Source of the DNA: Flavobacterium cellulosilyticum
Lineage (GTDB): Bacteria > Bacteroidota > Bacteroidia > Flavobacteriales > Flavobacteriaceae
NCBI RefSeq assembly: GCF_004349355.1
Contig: NZ_SMFK01000007.1
Span: 110,947-174,946 of the forward strand
Length of the DNA stretch: 64,000 bases
Reading direction: 5' to 3'
The notes beneath the pieces were generated by a model, which worked only from the letters and a program-made list of their open reading frames with translations, made no database searches and was not told the DNA's origin. Below, in pieces: positions 15,975-26,417 of this stretch (positions are counted from its first letter, which is position 1; each line of letters begins with the position of its first letter). The position numbers were made by a program, and so were the translations under genes.

Positions 15975-16177
15975 AAAATCCTTTTAAATTTGTTTGCAAA
16001 CACTAAAATATTAAATACTTTATAATCTATAAACACAGTGTCATTAATTGAAAATATGATAATTCTTTTTCCTTTAATGCAATAGTTTAAATATAAAATA
16101 ATAATTGAAACAAATTTAATCTAAAATTAATAATAACGCACTTTTTTAGCAGCTCTTTATATTCAATTTAACAAATA

Positions 16178-16207
16178 AAAAGCGCGCTGTTTTCACAGCG
16201 CGCTTTT
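16178..16207 (-). terminator. Terminator of the downstream aconitase gene
   Basis: Perfect 12-bp stem AAAAGCGCGCTG/CAGCGCGCTTTT with loop TTTTCA and a minus-strand T tract, 26 bp after the aconitase stop. Confidence 0.88.
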
Positions 16208-16233
16208 GAATTATATTTTAAATCTTAACTAAG

Positions 16234-18495
16234 CTAAGCTTCAGCAGCGATTAAATTTAAAGCTGAACCTGCCACAAACCAACCAATTTGACTAGCATTA
16301 TAGGTATGATTTGCTAAAATAACATCTTTACTTCCATCGGCATGAACAAATTCTATTGATAACGGTTTAGCTGGAGCAAAATTCACTAAATCAATAAAGT
16401 TGATAACATCATCTTCCTGAATTTTGTCGTAATCCGCTTCGTTAGCAAAAGTAAGACCTAGCATTCCTTGTTTTTTCAAGTTGGTTTCGTGAATTCGTGC
16501 AAATGACTTTACTAAAACTGCTATTACACCTAGGAAACGCGGCTCCATTGCAGCATGTTCTCTTGAAGAACCTTCACCATAATTGTGATCTCCCACAACA
16601 ACTGAAGCAATCCCAGCAGCTTTGTAAGCACGTGCTACAGCAGGCACAGTATCATATTCCCCTGTTAATAGATTTTTTACTGAATTTGTTTTTTGGTTAA
16701 AAGCATTTACAGCTCCAATCAACATATTATTAGAAATATTATCAAGATGTCCTCGGAAACGCAACCAAGGTCCGGCCATTGAGATATGATCCGTAGTACA
16801 TTTTCCGAAAGCTTTGATTAATAATTTAGCTCCTATTATATTTTTACCATTCCAAGCTTGAAAAGGCGCTAACAATTGCAAACGATCTGAAGTTTCGCTA
16901 ACAGCAATTACAATTCCTGACCCATCCTCTGCAGGCGCTTGAAAACCATTGTCTTTCACATCAAATCCTCTTTTTGGTAATTCATCGCCAAATGGAGCTT
17001 TCAACATTATTTCTTCGCCTTTATCATTCAACAAAGCATCTGTCAAAGGATTAAAATCCAATCGTCCTGAAATTGCTAATGCAGCAACCATTTCTGGTGA
17101 AGTTACAAAAGCATGTGTATTTGGGTTACCATCTGCTCTTTTAGAAAAGTTTCGGTTGAATGAATGCACGATTGTGTTTTTCTCTTGTTTATCAGCACCT
17201 TCTCTATCCCATTGACCAATACAAGGACCACAAGCATTAGTAAACACTTTAGTTCCAAGCTTTTCAAAAGCAGCTATCATCCCGTCTCTTTCGATAGTGT
17301 ATCGTATTTGCTCTGAACCTGGGTTAACGCCAAATTCTGCTTTTGGAGTAATTCCATGCTCCACCGCTTGATTTACAATCGAGACCGCCCGAGCCATATC
17401 TTCGTAAGAAGAGTTGGTGCAGGATCCTATTAACCCCCATTCTACTTTTATAGGCCATCCATTAGCAGCTGCTTCCTCTTTCATTTTTGAAACTGGAGTT
17501 CCTCTGTCTGGAGTAAAAGGTCCATTAATATGGGGTTCTAATTCTGATAAATTAATTTCAATAACTTGATCAAAATATTGTCCTGGGTTAGCATATACTT
17601 CAGCATCACCTGTTAAGTAATCCGCTACTTTATCAGCAGCATCAACCACGTCTTGACGACCTGTAGCAGTTAAATACCTTCTCATGGAATCATCATAACC
17701 AAAGGTAGACGTAGTAGCACCAATCTCGGCACCCATATTACAGATTGTACCTTTACCTGTACAGGACATATTAGTAGCGCCTTCGCCAAAATATTCAACA
17801 ATAGCACCTGTTCCCCCTTTTACAGTAAGAATATCAGCTACTTTCAAGATAACATCTTTTGGAGCAGTCCAACCTGATAATTTTCCAGTCAATTTTACTC
17901 CAATAAGTTTCGGAAATTTCAACTCCCAAGACATTCCAGACATTACATCTACTGCATCAGCCCCACCAACACCAATAGCCAGCATTCCTAATCCACCTGC
18001 ATTTACAGTATGTGAATCGGTACCTATCATCATTCCTCCAGGGAATGCATAGTTTTCTAAAACGATTTGGTGTATAATGCCAGAACCAGGTTTCCAAAAT
18101 CCAATTCCATATTTATTAGAAACAGAAGATAGAAAATCAAAAACTTCACTGGATTGTGTTTTTGCAAAAGCCAAATCCTTTTCAGCTCCGTTTTTGGCTA
18201 AAATTAAGTGATCACAATGTACTGTTGTTGGAACGGCAACTGTTTTCTTTCCAGCATGCATAAATTGCAATAAAGCCATTTGTGCTGTTGCATCTTGGCA
18301 AGCTACTCTATCGGGAGCAAAATCCACATAATCTACACCTCTTTTATACATTTGAGAAGGTGTTTTTTCCCAAAGATGTGAATACAAAATTTTCTCACTC
18401 AAAGTAAGTGGGCGACCAACTATCTCTCGTGCTGCATCAACACGACTAGTCATGTTGTCATACACTTTTTTAATCATATCAATATCAAATGCCAT
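16234..18495 (-). CDS. acnA: Aconitate hydratase, mitochondrial/AcnA type
   Basis: 753-residue [4Fe-4S] aconitase that interconverts citrate and isocitrate in the TCA cycle. It resembles mitochondrial ACO2 in length and order: substrate region with [24 protein letters not shown], cluster cysteines in [10 protein letters not shown] and ACGPCIGQW, and a C-terminal swivel domain with [19 protein letters not shown]. It lies 122 bp downstream of acnB on the same strand, but a terminator stands between, so it probably also has its own promoter. Confidence 0.95.
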   Translation of the reverse strand: MAFDIDMIKKVYDNMTSRVDAAREIVGRPLTLSEKILYSHLWEKTPSQMYKRGVDYVDFAPDRVACQDATAQMALLQFMHAGKKTVAVPTTVHCDHLILAKNGAEKDLAFAKTQSSEVFDFLSSVSNKYGIGFWKPGSGIIHQIVLENYAFPGGMMIGTDSHTVNAGGLGMLAIGVGGADAVDVMSGMSWELKFPKLIGVKLTGKLSGWTAPKDVILKVADILTVKGGTGAIVEYFGEGATNMSCTGKGTICNMGAEIGATTSTFGYDDSMRRYLTATGRQDVVDAADKVADYLTGDAEVYANPGQYFDQVIEINLSELEPHINGPFTPDRGTPVSKMKEEAAANGWPIKVEWGLIGSCTNSSYEDMARAVSIVNQAVEHGITPKAEFGVNPGSEQIRYTIERDGMIAAFEKLGTKVFTNACGPCIGQWDREGADKQEKNTIVHSFNRNFSKRADGNPNTHAFVTSPEMVAALAISGRLDFNPLTDALLNDKGEEIMLKAPFGDELPKRGFDVKDNGFQAPAEDGSGIVIAVSETSDRLQLLAPFQAWNGKNIIGAKLLIKAFGKCTTDHISMAGPWLRFRGHLDNISNNMLIGAVNAFNQKTNSVKNLLTGEYDTVPAVARAYKAAGIASVVVGDHNYGEGSSREHAAMEPRFLGVIAVLVKSFARIHETNLKKQGMLGLTFANEADYDKIQEDDVINFIDLVNFAPAKPLSIEFVHADGSKDVILANHTYNASQIGWFVAGSALNLIAAEA

Positions 18496-18568
18496 AATAT
18501 ATAAGTATTTTTTTGTTGTTCTAAATTAATCATCACAAGTTACAAAAAATTTGAGTAGGTATAAAAAA

Positions 18569-18595
18569 AAAGCCTGAGTTTATAACTCAGGCTTT
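18569..18595 (-). terminator. Terminator between acnB and acnA
   Basis: AAAGCCTGAGTT/AACTCAGGCTTT, a perfect 12-bp stem with loop TAT and a long T tract on the minus strand, just after acnB. Confidence 0.88.
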
Positions 18596-18617
18596 AAAGT
18601 ATGATTAATATTATAAA

Positions 18618-21389
18618 TTATTTAACTAGCAATTTATGAGAAGGTGCAAATTTAGTTAGATTGATACCCTCAACGGCCATTTTATATTCATCTATTGTTG
18701 GAGTTCTACCAAGGATTGTAGACAAAACTACAACCGGTGTAGACGAAAGCAATGACTCTCCCTTTTTTTCATCAGTATCTTCTACAACTCTTCCTTGGAA
18801 AAGACGCGTAGATGTTGCCATAACCGTATCTCCTTTAGCAGCTTTTTCTTGGTTACCCATACAAAGGTTACAACCTGGACGCTCAAGGTATAGCATATTT
18901 TCGTATGCTGTACGCGCCGCAGCTTTAGGAACGTTATCGTCGAATTCGAAACCAGAATATTTTTGTAAAATTTCCCAGTCACCTTCCGCTTTTAATTCAT
19001 CAACAATATTATAAGTAGGAGGAGCTACAACTAGTGGCGCTTTGAACTCTACTTTACCTTCTTGCTCATCAATATTCTTAAGCATTTGAGCAAGGATTTT
19101 CATGTCTCCTTTGTGAACCATACAAGAACCAATAAATCCAAGATCTACTTTTTTAACTCCTCCATAGAAAGACAAAGGTCTAATGGTATCGTGCGTATAT
19201 CTTTTAGAAACATCAGCATTATTCACATCAGGATCAGCAATCATTGGCTCAGCAATCTGATCCAAATCAACAACAACTTCAGCGTAATACTTCGCATTTG
19301 CATCTGGTCTTAGAGCAGGTTTCTCACCTGATATAATCTCGGCGATTCTTTTGTCAGCTATAGCAATCAATCCTTTAAGAACTTGATTTTTGTTATCCAT
19401 TCCTTTGTCGATCATGATCTGAATTCTACCTTTTGCTATCTCTAGTGATTCAATTAAGGTATTATCCTCAGAAATACAAATAGAAGCTTTTGCTTTCATT
19501 TCTGCAGTCCAGTCCGTAAACGTAAATGCTTGATCCGCATTAAGAGTACCCAGGTGAACCTCAATGATTCTTCCTTGAAATACATTCTCTCCACCAAATG
19601 TTTTAAGCATCTGAGATTGTGTAGCATGAACCACATCACGGAAATCCATATAACTTTTCATATCTCCTTTGAAAGTTACTTTCACTGATTCTGGAATTGG
19701 CATAGAAGCTTCACCAGTAGCCAATGCAAGAGCTACCGTTCCTGAGTCAGCACCAAAAGCAACCCCTTTAGACATTCTTGTATGAGAGTCACCTCCAATA
19801 ATGATAGCCCACTCGTTTACAGTAATATCATTTAATACTTTATGAATAACATCTGTCATGGCATGATAAACACCTTTCGGGTCACGAGCGGTGATCAAAC
19901 CGAAGTCGTTCATAAACTTCATTAATCTAGGAATATTTGCCTTAGATTTGTTATCCCATACCGAAGCAGTATGACAACCTGACTGGTATGCACCATCAAC
20001 GATTGGCGAAATCACGGTAGCAGCCATGGACTCTAATTCCTGAGAAGTCATCAAACCAGTTGTATCTTGTGAACCAACGATATTTACAGTAACACGAACA
20101 TCTGAACCAGCGTGTAACACTTTTCCTGGAGTTGTTCCAACTGCATTTTTATTAAATATTTTTTCTACAGCAGTCAGTCCTTGTCCTTCAACAGAAACCT
20201 CTTTTGAGGGAGCATATACAGGTACAATATTAATACCTAGCGTCTTTGATGCAAATGTTTGCAATTTTTTTCCAAATACTATAGCGTAAGATCCTCCAGC
20301 TTTTATAAATTCAATTTTCTGAGGCGTGAATGCTTTAGAAATATCTATTAATTCCTTATCACCGTTATAAAGTTTCTTTGTCTTTGTATTGATTGTAAGA
20401 ACAGTACCTGTTGCAACAGAGTATACTTCTTCTAAAATAGGATCACCACTTTCATTACGAACAGGGTTACCATTTTCGTCTAATTTTTTAACCCAGTTTT
20501 TAAGGTCTAGACCAATACCACCAGTTACATCAACTGTTGTTAGAAAAATTGGAGAAATTCCGTTTGTTCCTGCAACGATTGGAGCAATATTAATAAATGG
20601 AACATAAGGACTTGCTTGTTTCCCACTCCAAAGTGCCACGTTGTTTACACCTGACATTCTTGAAGAACCAACACCCATAGTTCCTTTTTCAGCGATTAAC
20701 ATCACGCTTTTATCAGGATTCGCTTCTGCTAATGCTTTAATTTCAGCCTGTGCTTCAGGAGAAATTAAACATTTACCATGAAGCTCACGATCTGAACGAG
20801 AGTGTGCTTGGTTTCCTGGCGATAGTAAATCAGTTGATATATCTCCTTCACCAGCGATAAAAGTAACTACCTTAATTTCTTCTGCAATTTCAGGTAATTT
20901 AGTAAAGAATTCCGCCTTTGCATAACTCTCGAGAATATCTTTTGCAATTTCGTTTCCGCTTTTAAAAGCTGCTTCTAAACGTGCTGTATCTGCTTCATAA
21001 AGAAAAACTTGTGTTTTTAAAACAGCTGCTGCATCTTTTGCAATAGCAACATCAGTACCTAAAGCCAAATCAAGTAAAACTTCTACAGAAGTTCCCCCTT
21101 TCATATGAGACAATAACTCTAAACCAAAAGCTGGCGTAATTTCAGTAACAACTGATTCACCTAGGACGATTTCTTTCAAAAACTTAGCTTTCAAATTAGC
21201 AGCAGGAGTGGTTCCAGGAACAACATTGTAAATAAAGAAGTTAAGAGAATCTGCTCTGTACCCGTTATTCACATTTTTAATTTGCGTAATGATTTCGCTT
21301 AGCATTTCAGCACCATCAATAGGCTTAGGGTGAAGTCCTTGACCTTTACGTTCTTCGATCTCTTGGATGTAATCTTTATAAGTATTCAT
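18618..21389 (-). CDS. acnB: Aconitate hydratase B / 2-methylisocitrate dehydratase
   Basis: 923-residue AcnB-type aconitase; E. coli AcnB is of similar length. I place the start at the ATG of MNTYKDYIQEIEERKGQGLHPKP, which aligns with the AcnB N-terminus; an ATG two codons upstream is possible. The N-terminal HEAT-like domain is followed by the swivel domain early in the chain (AcnB order), and cluster cysteines occur in GFIGSCMVHKGD and RPGCNLCMGNQ near the C-terminus. Acts in the TCA cycle and can also serve the methylcitrate route. The presence of both aconitase classes side by side suggests division of labour under oxidative or iron stress, as known in enterobacteria. Confidence 0.95.
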   Translation of the reverse strand: MNTYKDYIQEIEERKGQGLHPKPIDGAEMLSEIITQIKNVNNGYRADSLNFFIYNVVPGTTPAANLKAKFLKEIVLGESVVTEITPAFGLELLSHMKGGTSVEVLLDLALGTDVAIAKDAAAVLKTQVFLYEADTARLEAAFKSGNEIAKDILESYAKAEFFTKLPEIAEEIKVVTFIAGEGDISTDLLSPGNQAHSRSDRELHGKCLISPEAQAEIKALAEANPDKSVMLIAEKGTMGVGSSRMSGVNNVALWSGKQASPYVPFINIAPIVAGTNGISPIFLTTVDVTGGIGLDLKNWVKKLDENGNPVRNESGDPILEEVYSVATGTVLTINTKTKKLYNGDKELIDISKAFTPQKIEFIKAGGSYAIVFGKKLQTFASKTLGINIVPVYAPSKEVSVEGQGLTAVEKIFNKNAVGTTPGKVLHAGSDVRVTVNIVGSQDTTGLMTSQELESMAATVISPIVDGAYQSGCHTASVWDNKSKANIPRLMKFMNDFGLITARDPKGVYHAMTDVIHKVLNDITVNEWAIIIGGDSHTRMSKGVAFGADSGTVALALATGEASMPIPESVKVTFKGDMKSYMDFRDVVHATQSQMLKTFGGENVFQGRIIEVHLGTLNADQAFTFTDWTAEMKAKASICISEDNTLIESLEIAKGRIQIMIDKGMDNKNQVLKGLIAIADKRIAEIISGEKPALRPDANAKYYAEVVVDLDQIAEPMIADPDVNNADVSKRYTHDTIRPLSFYGGVKKVDLGFIGSCMVHKGDMKILAQMLKNIDEQEGKVEFKAPLVVAPPTYNIVDELKAEGDWEILQKYSGFEFDDNVPKAAARTAYENMLYLERPGCNLCMGNQEKAAKGDTVMATSTRLFQGRVVEDTDEKKGESLLSSTPVVVLSTILGRTPTIDEYKMAVEGINLTKFAPSHKLLVK

Positions 21390-21737
21390 AATCATGTATT
21401 TTCAATGTTAATGGCATATTTCATTGATAATTTCAATATCAAATGGCCATAAAATTAAGTTTATTTTTTCGTGATGCAAATCTAATAATTAAAGATGAGA
21501 ATTAAAAAAATTTAATCAAAGAAGCTATTTCAAGAATTATATTCACAAATAAATGAAATATTATGCTTTTAATTGAAAAATCATGAGTTTCAGATTGATA
21601 ATTTGTATAATTACCAATTTAGCAGAAAAAACAGTTGTTTTACCTACATTGATTTGACGCTTTTTTCTAAATTTTAATGCCAAATATGTGATATTATAAT
21701 AATCAGGGGAAAAATTGCAGCTTTTTGATTAAAAACA
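21390..21737 (-). other. acnB upstream region
   Basis: About 350 bp with no gene. The only element I see is a -7-like box TAGATTTG on the minus strand at 21477-21484, about 90 bp before acnB, without a clear -33 TTG. Confidence 0.4.
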
Positions 21738-22691
21738 TTAAATTAACTTATCAATAATCATTTCTTCGGTAATTCCTTCAGCATCTGCTTTGTAGTTTTT
21801 AATAATTCTATGACGCAAAATCCCAATTGCAACTGCCTGTACATCTTCTATATCTGGAGAAAATTTACCATTGAAGGCTGCATTAGCTTTGGCTGCCAAA
21901 ATTAAATTTTGAGAAGCTCTTGGCCCTGCTCCCCAATCCAAATAATTTTTAACAAAATCAGTAGACAATGCATTATCTGGTCGCGTTTTACTGACTAATG
22001 TAACAGCATACTCAATTACATTGTCAGCAACCGGTATCCTACGAATCAAATGTTGAAAATCAATTATTTCTTGTGAAGTAAATAATGGATTTACCTTTTG
22101 TGAATTATCAGAAGTAGTTCTTTTTACAACTTGAATTTCTTCTTCAAAAGAGGGGTAGTCAAGTTTTATGGCAAACATAAAACGATCTAACTGCGCTTCA
22201 GGTAGCGGATATGTTCCTTCTTGTTCAATTGGATTTTGTGTTGCTAAAACAAAATAAGGTAAGTCTAATTTATAATTATGTCCTGATATGGTAACAGATC
22301 GTTCCTGCATTGCTTCTAATAAAGCGGCTTGTGTTTTTGGAGGTGTTCTGTTTATTTCGTCAGCAAGTATTATGTTCGAAAATATTGGTCCTTTAATAAA
22401 TTTAAATTGACGATTTTCATCTAATATTTCACTTCCCAAAATATCCGATGGCATCAAATCTGGAGTAAACTGAATTCTTTTAAAATCTAAACCTAAAGCA
22501 AGCGCCAATGTATTTATCATTAAGGTTTTTGCTAATCCAGGAACTCCCACCAATAGTGCATGCCCACCTGAGAAAATACAAAGTAAAATTTGATCTACTA
22601 CAGCATCTTGACCTACAATAACCTTAGCTATTTCGGTTTTTAACTCCTTTCTTCTTTGAACTAAATTGTGAATTGCTGCTACATCAGACAT
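21738..22691 (-). CDS. MoxR family AAA+ ATPase
   Basis: 317-residue MoxR ATPase. Walker A GVPGLAKT (49-56), Walker B IILADE (107-112), sensor 1 in YFVLATQNPIEQEGTYPLPEAQLDRF, and an ARRRM-type C-terminal lid. MoxR proteins act as chaperones for metal insertion or complex assembly, usually with DUF58 and von Willebrand A proteins encoded just downstream; none follows here (acnB lies next), so partners must be elsewhere. It is 55 bp downstream of the SurA-like gene on the same strand and may be cotranscribed. Confidence 0.93.
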   Translation of the reverse strand: MSDVAAIHNLVQRRKELKTEIAKVIVGQDAVVDQILLCIFSGGHALLVGVPGLAKTLMINTLALALGLDFKRIQFTPDLMPSDILGSEILDENRQFKFIKGPIFSNIILADEINRTPPKTQAALLEAMQERSVTISGHNYKLDLPYFVLATQNPIEQEGTYPLPEAQLDRFMFAIKLDYPSFEEEIQVVKRTTSDNSQKVNPLFTSQEIIDFQHLIRRIPVADNVIEYAVTLVSKTRPDNALSTDFVKNYLDWGAGPRASQNLILAAKANAAFNGKFSPDIEDVQAVAIGILRHRIIKNYKADAEGITEEMIIDKLI

Positions 22692-22698
22692 TTAATTA

Positions 22699-22719
22699 TA
22701 GATTTTAGATTTTAGATTT
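22699..22719. repeat. Heptanucleotide tandem repeat (TAGATTT x3) with an inverted copy
   Basis: Three perfect copies of a 7-bp unit in the 55-bp gap between two minus-strand genes. TTTTAGAT (22710-22717) is mirrored by ATCTAAAA (22726-22733), which makes an 8-bp hairpin. Confidence 0.75.
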
Positions 22720-22746
22720 TTAAGCATCTAAAACCGGAATTAAACA

Positions 22747-24159
22747 TTATTTTTTCACCCACTTATTTGTGAATTCACAATCACGATATTCTCCTATAAT
22801 TTTAATATAAGTATCTTTAATTTTATCATCAAACCACTTAGCTATTGCTTTAATTTGTTTTTCTTTCAACGCTAAATCTTTAATTTTTATATAGTCCATA
22901 GCATAATCAGCAGTATGCTGGTTAATTCTATTCGTTACTGTAATTAACTTATATTTTTTCTTTCCAGATTGATCTTCGTCTAAAAGTGGTTGAGAAATTT
23001 CATTGTCTTTTAAATTTGAAATCTGACTGTACAAACTAGGTTCCATTTTTGTCAACTCAAAACGAGTATCTTGTGTTTTGGGATTGATTAGAGCTCCGCC
23101 ATTTGCTCGTGTTTCTTTTTCATCAGACATAGTTCTTGCAGCATCTGCAAAGGTTAGTTCTTTGTCGATAATCCTTTTTCTAATTAATTCAATTTTTTCT
23201 TTTGCTGCATTCAGATCTTCAGTTGTAACAACTGGTGACAATAAAATATGTCTCAATTCTATATCTTGTCCTTTTATCTTTTCAACGTATATAATATGAA
23301 ATCCGAAATCAGTTTCAAAAGGTTCCGATATTTCTCCTTGAGCCAAACCAAAAGCAACATCTTTGAATTCTTTTACAAACTGCGTTTTTCTATTCATTTT
23401 ATAATAACCACCAGTTGCTCTAGAACCTGGATCTTGGGAATACAAGACTGCCTTTGTAGCAAAACTAGACTCTCCAGCCAATATTTCTTTTTTAAATTCC
23501 TTCAATTTATCAATTACTTTCTGTTTTGCTGCATCTGAAACCTTAGGTGTTATAATAATTTGTGCTACTTCCATTTCTGCACCAAAAACAGGAAGATCGC
23601 TTTTTGGAATTGCTTTGAAAAAATTACGAACTTCTTCAGGGGTAATTTCTACACCATCGATAATTTTCTTTTGCATTTCAGAAGTTAATTTCTGCTCTTT
23701 TAAAATATCAAAGAAATAGGATTTAAAATCTTCTACTGAATTTTTTTTGTAATAGCTCACTACTTTATCTAGAGAACCTATTTGCTCTACCATATAGTTC
23801 AACCTTTCTTCCATCATTGATTTCACTTCTGCATCAGTTACTTTTAAACTATCTTGAACCGCTTGATGTGCATACAATTTGTCTTCTAATAATTTTCCTA
23901 ACATTTGACATCTTGTAATGTCCTTTACTGAACCACCTTGACTGGTAATTTCCATATAGGATTTGTCAATATCGGAATCCAAAATAATGTAGTCTCCTAC
24001 TTTGGCAATTATACCATCAATTTTTTGCCTATGATTTGACTTAATAACCTTCGATGAAGCTGTTACGCTATCTTTTATGACTTCTTGAGCAGTAACTATT
24101 CCGATTGAAAATAGTAAAATAAAAAAAGTTAGTGCAATTCTATTATTGATAACCTTCAT
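22747..24159 (-). CDS. Periplasmic SurA-like peptidylprolyl isomerase (parvulin)
   Basis: 470 residues from the ATG of MKVINNRIALTFFILLFSIG; an ATG seven codons upstream would spoil the signal peptide. A SurA-type N-terminal chaperone region (GIIAKVGDYIILDSDIDKSY) is followed by two parvulin domains, roughly residues 195-305 (VAQIIITP...GGYYKMNRKTQFVKEFKDVAFGL...FGFHIIYV) and 305-425 (LRHILLSP...GGALINPKTQD). It should assist folding of outer-membrane proteins in the periplasm. The second domain has NEIS.P in place of the more usual loop and may be less active. Upstream of the MoxR gene. Confidence 0.92.
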   Translation of the reverse strand: MKVINNRIALTFFILLFSIGIVTAQEVIKDSVTASSKVIKSNHRQKIDGIIAKVGDYIILDSDIDKSYMEITSQGGSVKDITRCQMLGKLLEDKLYAHQAVQDSLKVTDAEVKSMMEERLNYMVEQIGSLDKVVSYYKKNSVEDFKSYFFDILKEQKLTSEMQKKIIDGVEITPEEVRNFFKAIPKSDLPVFGAEMEVAQIIITPKVSDAAKQKVIDKLKEFKKEILAGESSFATKAVLYSQDPGSRATGGYYKMNRKTQFVKEFKDVAFGLAQGEISEPFETDFGFHIIYVEKIKGQDIELRHILLSPVVTTEDLNAAKEKIELIRKRIIDKELTFADAARTMSDEKETRANGGALINPKTQDTRFELTKMEPSLYSQISNLKDNEISQPLLDEDQSGKKKYKLITVTNRINQHTADYAMDYIKIKDLALKEKQIKAIAKWFDDKIKDTYIKIIGEYRDCEFTNKWVKK

Positions 24160-24495
24160 TGAAATTGAATTTAAATGCATTTTTTGAAATTGTATTTTAT
24201 TTTTAATGATAAATTATAGCTAAATATGTGTCTCGAATACGATTGTTATATCGTACAAATAATATTGCCCAAATATACACTTAAAGTAACATGAAAAATA
24301 ATAGTTAAAACTTACAGTTTACTTTTTGATTGTGGCAAAACAAAAATAACAATTCAATAACACTTTACAAGTTTCCTTTCTAGTATTAACATAAAATTAT
24401 AAGGATATTTTCGTTATTGATAAATTGATTATCACTTACATAAAAAAAGCTACCTATTAAAGGCAGCTTTTCTATATTTTAAATTATTTTATAAT
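24160..24495. other. Intergenic region between carA and the SurA-like gene
   Basis: About 336 bp, very AT-rich. Besides the carA terminator at 24445-24471 I see no gene or clear element; it should contain the promoter of the SurA-like gene. Confidence 0.4.
24445..24471 (-). terminator. carA terminator
   Basis: AAAAGCT/AGCTTTT plus CCT/AGG around one mismatch and a 5-nt loop, with a T tract on the minus strand, 25 bp after carA. Confidence 0.75.
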
Positions 24496-25596
24496 TTATT
24501 TACTTAAGTTTTCAATAAATTGATCAAATAAATAAGACGAATCATGTGGCCCAGGACTTGCTTCTGGATGATATTGCACTGAAAAACAATTTTTATTTTT
24601 CATCCTCATTCCAGCTACAGTTTCATCATTAAGGTGAAGGTGTGTGATTTCCATATCTGGATTGCTTTCCAATTCTTCTTTGTTTACCGCAAATCCGTGA
24701 TTTTGAGATGTAATTTCACCTTTTCCTGAAATTATATTTTTAACAGGATGATTTATTCCTCTATGTCCGTTGAACATTTTATAAGTCGAAATTCCGTTGG
24801 CAAGCGCTATTACTTGATGACCTAAACATATTCCAAATAAAGGTTTGTCATTTTTAAGAATTTCTTTTGCAACATTTATAGCTCCAGAAAGTGGATCTGG
24901 ATCACCAGGTCCGTTGGATAAAAAATATCCATCTGGGTTAAATGAGGCTAAATCAGAATATTTTGCATCATAAGGAAATACTTTTATATAACAATCTCTT
25001 TTGGCTAAGTTTCTAAGAATATTGGTTTTAATTCCTAAATCCAAAGCTGCAATCTTGTATTTTGCATTTTCATTTCCAAAATAATAAGGCTCCTTTGTAG
25101 AAACTTTAGAAGCTAATTCTAGACCTTTCATACTTGGAACTTTGGCTAAGGCAGCTTTTAATTCTTCAATAGGTGTTCCATCGGTACAAATGACTGAATT
25201 CATTGCACCATTATCACGAATGTAACTTACTAATCCTCTGGTGTCAACATCCGAAATACATATTAAGTTTTGTTTTACAAAATAGTCTTCTAAACTTCCT
25301 GCTGAATAAGCTCTAGAATAATTAAAGCTGAAATTTTTGCAAACCAAACCAGCAATTTTTATACCCTCAGATTCAACTTCATTGTCATTAACTCCATAAT
25401 TTCCAATATGGGGATTAGTAGCTACCATTATTTGACCGAAATAAGAAGGATCAGTGAATATCTCTTGATACCCTGTCATTCCAGTATTGAAACACACTTC
25501 TCCAAAAGTGGTTCCAGAAATTCCGATAGATTTTCCATGAAAAATAGTCCCATCACTTAATAATAATATGGCGTTTTGTCTTGTTGTGTATTTCAT
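24496..25596 (-). CDS. carA: Carbamoyl-phosphate synthase small (glutaminase) subunit
   Basis: 366 residues. Hydrolyses glutamine and passes ammonia to CarB for carbamoyl phosphate, feeding pyrimidine and arginine synthesis. N-terminal CarA domain (LSDGTIFHGKSIGISGTTFGE) and C-terminal class I glutamine amidotransferase with nucleophile Cys in LFGICLGHQ and the His/Glu pair in VQYHPEASPGPHD. Has its own promoter and terminator. carB is not in the window, so the subunits are encoded apart. Confidence 0.96.
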   Translation of the reverse strand: MKYTTRQNAILLLSDGTIFHGKSIGISGTTFGEVCFNTGMTGYQEIFTDPSYFGQIMVATNPHIGNYGVNDNEVESEGIKIAGLVCKNFSFNYSRAYSAGSLEDYFVKQNLICISDVDTRGLVSYIRDNGAMNSVICTDGTPIEELKAALAKVPSMKGLELASKVSTKEPYYFGNENAKYKIAALDLGIKTNILRNLAKRDCYIKVFPYDAKYSDLASFNPDGYFLSNGPGDPDPLSGAINVAKEILKNDKPLFGICLGHQVIALANGISTYKMFNGHRGINHPVKNIISGKGEITSQNHGFAVNKEELESNPDMEITHLHLNDETVAGMRMKNKNCFSVQYHPEASPGPHDSSYLFDQFIENLSK

Positions 25597-25615
25597 TTTT
25601 TAAATAATTGTTGTG

Positions 25616-25646
25616 CAAATTTAAATTTTTAAAACAGTGGATGCAA
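25616..25646 (-). promoter_or_regulatory. carA promoter
   Basis: On the minus strand TTG (25644-25646), 20 bp, then TAAATTTG (25616-25623): a full match to the Bacteroidetes -33/-7 consensus, 20 bp before the carA ATG. Confidence 0.75.
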
Positions 25647-25809
25647 TTTTTTTTGAAAATATATATTTTTTAAAGTATTCATTTCGAAAATAGAACTTCT
25701 AATTAGACCCGATTTAAGTACAAGATTTTACTTTTATCCGTCAGGGATTGCACCAAAAAACAGGAGAAATAGAATTAAAAAAATAAACTGCTCCAAAAAA
25801 ACAAAAAAA

Positions 25810-25837
25810 AAGGATAAACTAGTAAAAGTTTATCCTT
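25810..25837 (-). terminator. Terminator of the ribosomal protein operon
   Basis: AAGGATAAACT/AGTTTATCCTT, a perfect 11-bp stem with a 6-nt loop and a long minus-strand T tract, 28 bp after rplQ. Confidence 0.88.
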
Positions 25838-25865
25838 AATTTTTATTGAAAATATATTTTCATAA

Positions 25866-26384
25866 CTATTCAGTAGCTTCTGATGGAGTTTCAGCTTCAG
25901 TATCGGCAGCTGGAGTTTCAGCTTCAGCAACTGGCGCTTCACCAACAACTTCGTCTGCTTTTTTAGCTTTTCCACCACGACGGCTTTTTGCTTTTTTAAC
26001 TTCTTTTTTACCACCATTGTAAAGTTCATTGAAATCTACTAATTCGATCATTGCCATATCAGCATTATCTCCTAAACGATTTCCAACTTTAATGATACGT
26101 GTGTATCCACCTGGACGGTCTCCAACTTTAGCAGCTACGTCTCTGAACAGGTCAGTTACAGCATATTTGCTACGCAAGTATGAAAAAACAATACGACGAT
26201 TGTGAGTCGTATCATCTTTAGATTTTGTTATTAATGGCTCAACAAATTGTTTAAGCGCTTTTGCTTTAGCAACAGTAGTGTTAATACGTTTGTGCTCGAT
26301 TAGAGAACAAGCCATATTAGCCAGCATCGATTTTCTATGAGCTGTCTGTCTGCCTAAGTGATTGAATTTTTTTCCGTGTCTCAT
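25866..26384 (-). CDS. rplQ: 50S ribosomal protein L17 with a long acidic tail
   Basis: 172 residues. The core ([36 protein letters not shown]) is typical of L17 near the peptide exit tunnel. After residue ~125 an Ala/Glu/Pro/Thr-rich tail ([19 protein letters not shown]...) extends it by about 45 residues beyond E. coli L17, a trait seen in Bacteroidetes. Last gene of the array, 33 bp after rpoA. Confidence 0.96.
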   Translation of the reverse strand: MRHGKKFNHLGRQTAHRKSMLANMACSLIEHKRINTTVAKAKALKQFVEPLITKSKDDTTHNRRIVFSYLRSKYAVTDLFRDVAAKVGDRPGGYTRIIKVGNRLGDNADMAMIELVDFNELYNGGKKEVKKAKSRRGGKAKKADEVVGEAPVAEAETPAADTEAETPSEATE

Positions 26385-26417
26385 TGCTATGTAAATTTAA
26401 ACCTTTTAAGGTTTAGA

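Noticed and set aside
25775..26029. 84-codon minus-strand ORF overlapping rplQ
   Set aside because: It is an out-of-frame, lysine-rich shadow of the Ala/Glu-rich rplQ tail and extends through the terminator.
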